53,991 nt of DNA from Betaproteobacteria bacterium (GTDB taxonomy: Bacteria; Pseudomonadota; Gammaproteobacteria; Burkholderiales; Sulfuricellaceae), in the NCBI GenBank assembly GCA_021373185.1, contig JAJFTF010000035.1, forward strand, positions 1 to 53,991, written 5' to 3'. The notes beneath the pieces were generated by a model that made no database searches, was not told where the DNA came from, and saw only the letters and a list, made by a program, of their open reading frames with translations. Below, in pieces: positions 49,306-53,991 of this stretch (position 1 is its first letter; the number at the start of each line of letters is the position of its first letter). The translations under genes and the position numbers were made by a program.

Positions 49306-50382
49306 ATGACCAGGACATTCGACAGCGCGACAGATTGCCGGCTGCTCTATAGCAGCCCGGTGCAAAATGAAAGTGCGCTCATCCTGCTGCGTGCGAAGCT
49401 GTTTGCGATTGCACAGCGCCTCGGTATTTCCGAACAGAAGCGGGAATACATGGCGCTGGTCGCTTCCGAACTGGTCAGCAACCAGGTCAAACATGCCGGC
49501 GGTCGCGGCCTGATCCAGCTCTGGCAGCAGCCGGGGCCGGTGCTGGACATCCTGGCACTGGATTACGGCCCGGGCATCGCCAACCTTTCCCTCGCGGAAA
49601 AGGACGGTTATTCCAGCGTCAGCACATTGGGCAAGGGTTTGGGCAGCATCCGCCGGCTCAGTGACGAATCGTTCACCTACACCCAGCATGAAAGCCATGA
49701 CGGGTTGAAAAAATGGAGCGGAACGGTTTTTCTCGCGCGCTTTTACCCCGGCAGTAAAAAAATGAAGCCGATTAATGGCACGGATATTGGCGACCTTGCC
49801 TCTGGACTGAGCATCGGCTTGTTTTCGCGTTCGCTGTCGAACGATCGCTATAATGGAGATCGTATTTATTTGCAGATAACCGGCGAAACCTTGCGCTGGC
49901 TGCATCTGGATGGCCTGGGGCATGGCGAGCAGGCGCAGGCGGCCACGGCCAACCTGGCGTCTCACCTGGCGCACTGCGACAATCCCGGCGCGATTCTGGA
50001 AGCGGTGGATCGCCAGATCAAGGATACGCGCGGCGCGGTCGCTATTGCCGGTGAGCTCGATTTGGCCGGACAGGTGCTGAACATTGCCGGCGTCGGCGAC
50101 ATGCAAGCCCGCGTCATGGAAAATGAGGAAATGCATAGTCTGTCCTTCGCTCCGGGCGTACTGGGCAAGGAGCACAAGAGGTCGGTGCCGTTCCGCTTTG
50201 ACGCCGGCAAGCGTTGCCTGGCGATCACGGCCAGTGACGGTATCCGCAAAAACTGGGGGGTTTCCAGTTTCCCCGGCCTGTTTCACCTGCATCCGCAGTT
50301 GATCGCCTACACGTTGGGGAATATCATGAGCAGGATTTCGGATGACCAGTCGCTTTGTATTGCCAGCATCAAATCGGAATAA
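49306..50382 (+). CDS. RsbT-like kinase fused to RsbX-like phosphatase
   Basis: A 358-residue two-domain protein. The N-terminal HATPase domain (about 10-145) has the N box LVASELVSNQVKHAGGRGLI, then LDYGPGIANLSLAEKDGYSSVSTLGKGLGSIRRLSDE, typical of RsbT and not of RsbW. The C-terminal part (about 165-357) is a PP2C/SpoIIE-type phosphatase with LHLDGLGHGEQAQAAT, ITASDGIRKNWG and SDDQSLCIASI, most like RsbX. In known stressosomes these are separate proteins, RsbT phosphorylating RsbR/RsbS and RsbX removing the phosphate. A fused protein could do both. Ribosome site is weak, so coupling to the cyclase gene is possible. Confidence 0.85.
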   Translation: MTRTFDSATDCRLLYSSPVQNESALILLRAKLFAIAQRLGISEQKREYMALVASELVSNQVKHAGGRGLIQLWQQPGPVLDILALDYGPGIANLSLAEKDGYSSVSTLGKGLGSIRRLSDESFTYTQHESHDGLKKWSGTVFLARFYPGSKKMKPINGTDIGDLASGLSIGLFSRSLSNDRYNGDRIYLQITGETLRWLHLDGLGHGEQAQAATANLASHLAHCDNPGAILEAVDRQIKDTRGAVAIAGELDLAGQVLNIAGVGDMQARVMENEEMHSLSFAPGVLGKEHKRSVPFRFDAGKRCLAITASDGIRKNWGVSSFPGLFHLHPQLIAYTLGNIMSRISDDQSLCIASIKSE

Positions 50383-50409
50383 TTCGGTTAACTAATTCAA
50401 GAGGGAATC

Positions 50410-51285
50410 ATGGCACAACAAAAAGCAACCGACGCCAGCGCCAAATTGGCTGAACTGCTCAAGCTTCAGGTGGGCAGCCTCGCAGAAGCCATCGAGAAAG
50501 AAGGGCAAAATATCTTCGGCGGCAGCAACAACCTGCTCGGCACGGATGAAATCAACGATTTCTGCATCGAGTTTCTCGAGTTGCTGGTTGCGCTGCTCCA
50601 ATCCAAAGACCCGCATGACGATGCCTCTCCCCAGTTTCATGCACTGGAAATGTACTTCAATAACTTGTCGAAACAGATCCTGGTGCGCGGCGGTCGGGTC
50701 GAAGACCTGGTGCGCTACATCCAGTTCATGCAGCGCACGCTGATCGACGCGCTGGGCAGCGACAAGCGCATCACCGTCGATGACGCGCGCACCATGCTGC
50801 TGTTCCTGTCCGGCCTGTTCAACGAGCTGATCCTGGCGGTTTTCCAGGCCTATCTCGAAGAAAAGGAGCGCACCGTCTACGCTCAGGAGGCGGAACTGCG
50901 CGAAACCGCCACACCGATTACCGAAATCTGGGACGGCGTGCTGACCCTGCCGATCATCGGCACGCTGGATTCCAGTCGCACCGTGCTGGTGATGGAAGCG
51001 CTGCTCAATCGCATCGCCAAGGAGCATGCCAGCGCCGTGGTCATCGACCTGACCGGGGTGAAGAATATCGACTCGCAGGTTTCCCACCACCTGATCCAGA
51101 TGGTGCAGGCGGTGCAACTGATGGGTTCCGACGCGATCATTACCGGCATTCGCCCGGAAATCGCGCGTGCATTGATCAGCCTGAACATCGACTTGAGCAA
51201 CGTCACCACGCGCGCCAGCCTGTCCGACGGACTGAAAGAAGCGTTCCGCCGCATGGGCATCGTCGTCAGCAAAAAACCCGACTGA
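50410..51285 (+). CDS. RsbR-like STAS protein (RsbRD_N type)
   Basis: A 291-residue protein. The helical N-terminal part (about 15-160; ALEMYFNNLSKQILVRGGRVEDLVRYIQFMQRTLIDAL) matches the RsbRD_N form. A linker helix leads to a STAS domain (about 170-285; WDGVLTLPIIGTLDSSRTVLVMEALL). The two phospho-acceptor positions of B. subtilis RsbRA (Thr171, Thr205) line up with Ser in NIDSQVSHH and Ser in TTRASLSDG. GAGGGA precedes the ATG. In stressosomes such proteins form the sensory part of the large complex with RsbS. Confidence 0.88.
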   Translation: MAQQKATDASAKLAELLKLQVGSLAEAIEKEGQNIFGGSNNLLGTDEINDFCIEFLELLVALLQSKDPHDDASPQFHALEMYFNNLSKQILVRGGRVEDLVRYIQFMQRTLIDALGSDKRITVDDARTMLLFLSGLFNELILAVFQAYLEEKERTVYAQEAELRETATPITEIWDGVLTLPIIGTLDSSRTVLVMEALLNRIAKEHASAVVIDLTGVKNIDSQVSHHLIQMVQAVQLMGSDAIITGIRPEIARALISLNIDLSNVTTRASLSDGLKEAFRRMGIVVSKKPD

Positions 51286-51292
51286 TCCCGGC

Positions 51293-51646
51293 ATGGCTAT
51301 CCCCGGTCTGCATCTGACCCAGATCGGCAGCGACGACTTCCTGCTGGAACCGACGCGCAATCTGAATATCCGCGCACAGGAGTCGCTGATTGAGAGCATC
51401 GTCGCGCGCCTGCAGCAGGCCGGCGCGGCGCGCCTGTATTATGACCTCTCCGAGCAACCGTTGATCGACCCGGTCTATTATGGCTGGCTCGATGCGCTGG
51501 CGCGCACTATCCAGGCCATCAACGTCAGGATGGTATGCATCCACATGCAGCCTACCGCCGCCTTTGCGCTGTCGAAGTTCGTGCGCGAAACACCGACATT
51601 CGAAACCGCCCTGGATATTTCCGGTTGGCGAAAAACAGGACGATAA
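51293..51646 (+). CDS. RsbS-like STAS protein lacking the phospho-acceptor Ser
   Basis: A 117-residue single STAS domain. Its place after RsbR, its length and the end FETALDISGW (RsbS: ETALDLEQGL) mark it as RsbS-like. Where RsbS has IDS with Ser59 phosphorylated by RsbT, this reads LIDPVYYGWL, so the Ser is Pro. The following RMVCIHMQPTAA corresponds to VVLTGIQPAVA. Either it is a scaffold that cannot be switched by phosphorylation, or another residue is used. It starts seven bases after the RsbR-like gene and stops two bases before pilU. Confidence 0.82.
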   Translation: MAIPGLHLTQIGSDDFLLEPTRNLNIRAQESLIESIVARLQQAGAARLYYDLSEQPLIDPVYYGWLDALARTIQAINVRMVCIHMQPTAAFALSKFVRETPTFETALDISGWRKTGR

Positions 51647-51648
51647 CC

Positions 51649-52821
51649 ATGGATCTGACACAGTTGTTTAAATTCATGGCGGACAAGCAGGCCTCCGACA
51701 TGTTCATCTCCGCCGGCGCACCGGTGCTGATGAAAATTGAAGGCGAAACTCTGCCGCTCAACAGCCAGATACTGGATGCGGCAACGGTCAAGAAAATTGC
51801 CTATTCATTGATGTCGAAAGACAATATCCAGACGCTTGAAACCACCCTGGAACTGAATTTCGGCCTGACCGTGCCGGACGTCGGAAAGTTTCGCGTCAAT
51901 GTCTTTTTTCAGCGCGGCGAGGTCGCGCTGGTGGCGCGCTACGTCAACAATAAAATCCCCTCGCTGGAGGCGCTGGGCTTGCCTGCCGTGCTCAAAGACC
52001 TGGTGATGGAAAAGCGCGGGCTGGTTCTGGTGGTCGGGCAAACCGGGTCGGGCAAATCCTCCACGCTGGCGGCGATGATCGATTACCGCAATGCCAACCG
52101 AACCGGGCATATCCTGCTGATCGAAGACCCGATCGAATACCTGCATCATTACAAGAAGTCCATCGTCAATCAGCGCGAGGTCGGGCTGGATACGGTTTCT
52201 TACGCAACCGCTCTGCTCAATGCGGTGCGCGAAGCGCCGGACGTGCTGATGATCGGCGAAATCCGCGACCGCGAGACCATGCAGCAGGCCATGATGTATG
52301 CTGAATCCGGCCACCTGATGATGTCCACCCTGCATGCCAACAACAGCTATCACACCCTCAATCGCATCATCAACCTGTTTCCCGCCGAGTCGCGCGGCCA
52401 TTTGCTGCACGATCTTTCCGTCACCCTGAAAGCGGTGGTTTCGCAGCGATTGGTGCGCGGCGTGGACGGCAAGCGTGTGGCTGCCGTGGAAATCCTGATG
52501 AATTCATCCTACGTTGCGGATCTGATCAAGGACGGGGAGGTGGATAAAATCAAGGAAGCCATGGAGCAGAGCCTGACGCCCGGCTCGCAGACCTTTGAGC
52601 AAGCGCTGTACAACCTCTATCAGGAAGGCCGGATCAGCTTGGACGAGGCGTTGACCAACGCGGATTCTGCCACCAACCTGTCATGGCTGATCAATAATGG
52701 CAAGCGCGTCGAGCCTGCCGCTCCGGCCAGCTCGGCTTCTTCCAGCTCTTCTGCCACCTCTCTCAACGAGGACACCGTGATCAATTTCTCCGGCTTCAAC
52801 CTCGACGCCGACAAGAGCTGA
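51649..52821 (+). CDS. pilU: Type IV pilus retraction ATPase PilU
   Basis: A 390-residue secretion-ATPase-family motor. The N-terminal half (LTQLFKFMADKQASDMFISAGAPVLMKIEGE) fits PilU rather than PilT (which has SDLHLS). Walker A GQTGSGKSS (about residue 130), acidic box LLIEDPIEYLHHYKKS, Walker B VLMIGEIRDRETM and the His box MSTLHANNSYHT are all present. PilU assists PilT in depolymerising pili. The tail carries a Ser/Ala-rich linker and FSGFNLDAD. The ATG at 51649 follows the RsbS-like stop by two bases, so it is probably translated from the same message. Confidence 0.93.
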   Translation: MDLTQLFKFMADKQASDMFISAGAPVLMKIEGETLPLNSQILDAATVKKIAYSLMSKDNIQTLETTLELNFGLTVPDVGKFRVNVFFQRGEVALVARYVNNKIPSLEALGLPAVLKDLVMEKRGLVLVVGQTGSGKSSTLAAMIDYRNANRTGHILLIEDPIEYLHHYKKSIVNQREVGLDTVSYATALLNAVREAPDVLMIGEIRDRETMQQAMMYAESGHLMMSTLHANNSYHTLNRIINLFPAESRGHLLHDLSVTLKAVVSQRLVRGVDGKRVAAVEILMNSSYVADLIKDGEVDKIKEAMEQSLTPGSQTFEQALYNLYQEGRISLDEALTNADSATNLSWLINNGKRVEPAAPASSASSSSSATSLNEDTVINFSGFNLDADKS

Positions 52822-52843
52822 AGCTCTTAAACTCTAAACCAAG

Positions 52844-53991
52844 TTATCCCTGAGTAAAGCGCCGATACTGGATCGCCTCGGCAACATGCGTCGCATTGAC
52901 CGGCGCGCCGCCCGCAAGATCGGCAATGGTGCGCGCCACCTTCAGCACTCGATGATAGCCGCGAGCGGAAAGGTTGAGCCGGCTGATTGCCTGCTTCAAC
53001 AAGGTTTCCCCTGCGGCATCGGGTTGGCAGTAGCGGTCGATTTCCCCGCTGGCCAATGCTGCATTGGCCTTGCCCTGCCGTGCCAATTGCCGCCCGTAGG
53101 CCGTCTCTACCCGTCGCCGGATCGTTGCGCTGGACTCACCGGCGGCATGGCTGGTGAGGTCGTTTTCGGGCAGCGCGGGCACTTCGATTTGCAGGTCGAT
53201 GCGGTCGAGCAGCGGCCCGGAAATTTTGCTGCGGTAGCGCGCCACCTGATCCGGCGTGCAGCGGCATTTGCCGTTTGCGTGGCCGAGGTAGCCGCAGGGG
53301 CAAGGGTTCATCGCCGCCGCCAGTTGAAAGCGCGCCGGGAAATCGGCCTGATGCATTGCGCGGGAAATGGTGATGCGACCGGATTCGAGCGGTTCGCGCA
53401 ACGCTTCCAGCACGGAACGCGAAAATTCCGGCAATTCATCGAGAAACAGCACGCCATGGTGCGCCAGCGATATTTCGCCGGGGCGGGGGTTGCCGCCGCC
53501 ACCGACTAGCGCAGGGCCGGATGCGGAATGGTGCGGGGCTCTAAAATTTCGTTGCCGCCAGTTCTCGACCCTGAAACCGCCGTTCAGTGATTGGATCGCA
53601 GCGGATTCCAGCGCCTGCTCTTCCGTCATGGCCGGCAAAATGCCGGGCAAACGCGCCGCCAGCATGGTTTTTCCGGTGCCCGGCGGCCCTGCCATCAAAA
53701 TGCTGTGCGAGCCGGCGGCAGCAATTTCGAGGGCGCGCTTGGCGTGAGCCTGCCCTTTGACCTCGCTGAAATCGGGATAACGATGGGGGTTCGGCTCGGG
53801 TATTTCCCGCCATCTGGCCAGCAGTTGCCGCCCGGTCAGGTGCGCGCACACTTCCAGCAGCGAGCTGGCCGGGTAAACCTGCGCTTCCTCCACCAGCGCC
53901 GCTTCGGCGGCATTCTCCGCCGGCAGGATAAAGGCGCGACCGTCGCGACAGGCCTTGAAAGTCATCGCCAATGCGCCGCGAATCGGGCGCA
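52844..53991 (-). CDS. comM: Mg-chelatase-like ATPase ComM/YifB, N-terminus outside the window
   Basis: The last roughly 380 residues of an AAA+ protein of about 500. The reading frame is open to the window edge, reading RPIRGALAMTF, so the first 110 or so residues lie beyond 53991. Motifs: AGPPGTGKTMLAARLPGILP, VLFLDELPEFSRSVLEALREPLE, a Cys cluster (NPCPCGYLG, CRCTP) and the C-terminal NLSARGYHRVLKVARTIADL. ComM is a branch-migration helicase that helps integrate DNA taken up by transformation. Pili (pilU next door, convergent) are the usual DNA uptake route. Confidence 0.94.
   Translation of the reverse strand, partial: RPIRGALAMTFKACRDGRAFILPAENAAEAALVEEAQVYPASSLLEVCAHLTGRQLLARWREIPEPNPHRYPDFSEVKGQAHAKRALEIAAAGSHSILMAGPPGTGKTMLAARLPGILPAMTEEQALESAAIQSLNGGFRVENWRQRNFRAPHHSASGPALVGGGGNPRPGEISLAHHGVLFLDELPEFSRSVLEALREPLESGRITISRAMHQADFPARFQLAAAMNPCPCGYLGHANGKCRCTPDQVARYRSKISGPLLDRIDLQIEVPALPENDLTSHAAGESSATIRRRVETAYGRQLARQGKANAALASGEIDRYCQPDAAGETLLKQAISRLNLSARGYHRVLKVARTIADLAGGAPVNATHVAEAIQYRRFTQG

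Noticed and set aside
49277..49309. A ten-codon frame overlapping the start of the RsbT-RsbX-like gene (ATGA)
   Set aside because: There is no ribosome site before it and it is too short to judge. Chance overlap is likely.

Overview
The window reads as a chromosome segment of a Gram-negative betaproteobacterium. This is inferred from gene content: NtrB/NtrC with a sigma-54 glnA promoter, a pyrR-pyrB-pyrC' operon behind ruvX and yqgE, a FimV-like protein, PilU, ComM and Mpl. The DNA is GC-rich with strong G/C third-position use. A Nitrosomonadales-type relative (Gallionella, Sideroxydans or Sulfuricella) is my best guess, but no rRNA is present to settle it. Almost the whole window is coding, and no tRNA, rRNA, CRISPR array, transposase or prophage was seen.

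Layout. 1-6.3 kb: an efflux operon (end of an RND adaptor, the RND pump, a second lipoprotein-like adaptor, an ABC ATPase, an ABC-2 permease). 6.3-8.0 kb: a PiT phosphate transporter with its DUF47/PhoU-like partner. 8.3-10.1 kb: a TetR regulator and an O-methyltransferase, apparently lower in GC and isolated. 10.2-13.6 kb (minus): mgtE behind a long structured leader, then mtgA and aroE. 13.9-19.9 kb (plus): a CDF metal exporter, glnA with two NtrC sites and a -24/-12 promoter, a DUF4124 protein, ntrB, ntrC. 20.0-29.0 kb: two small paralogous membrane proteins, xth, a DUF4124-glutaredoxin/SH3 pair, prlC, a gamma carbonic anhydrase, pgm and a FapA-like protein. 29.1-36 kb (minus): tonB-yqgE-ruvX-pyrR-pyrB-pyrC' and an RNB ribonuclease. 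36.1-45.7 kb: a fimV-like gene, mpl, an HDOD protein, a mutarotase, a soluble CZB chemoreceptor and metH. 45.7-52.8 kb (plus): a tight seven-gene run of rhodanese, transmembrane chemoreceptor, diguanylate cyclase, RsbT-RsbX-like fusion, RsbR-like, RsbS-like and pilU. The window ends in comM.

The most notable item is the 45.7-52.8 kb run. It places a stressosome-like partner-switching module between a chemoreceptor, a c-di-GMP synthase and the pilus-retraction ATPase gene pilU. Its kinase and phosphatase domains are fused, and its RsbS-like protein has Pro where the phospho-acceptor Ser normally sits. Other items are a two-copy MITE-like element with perfect 16-bp terminal inverted repeats, one copy of which supplies the last three codons and the stop of pyrR; a roughly 310-nt structured mgtE leader behind a near-consensus promoter; a repeat apparently inserted in frame in the ribonuclease gene; and a textbook but previously unmarked NtrC/sigma-54 control region whose first enhancer overlaps the 3' end of the CDF gene.
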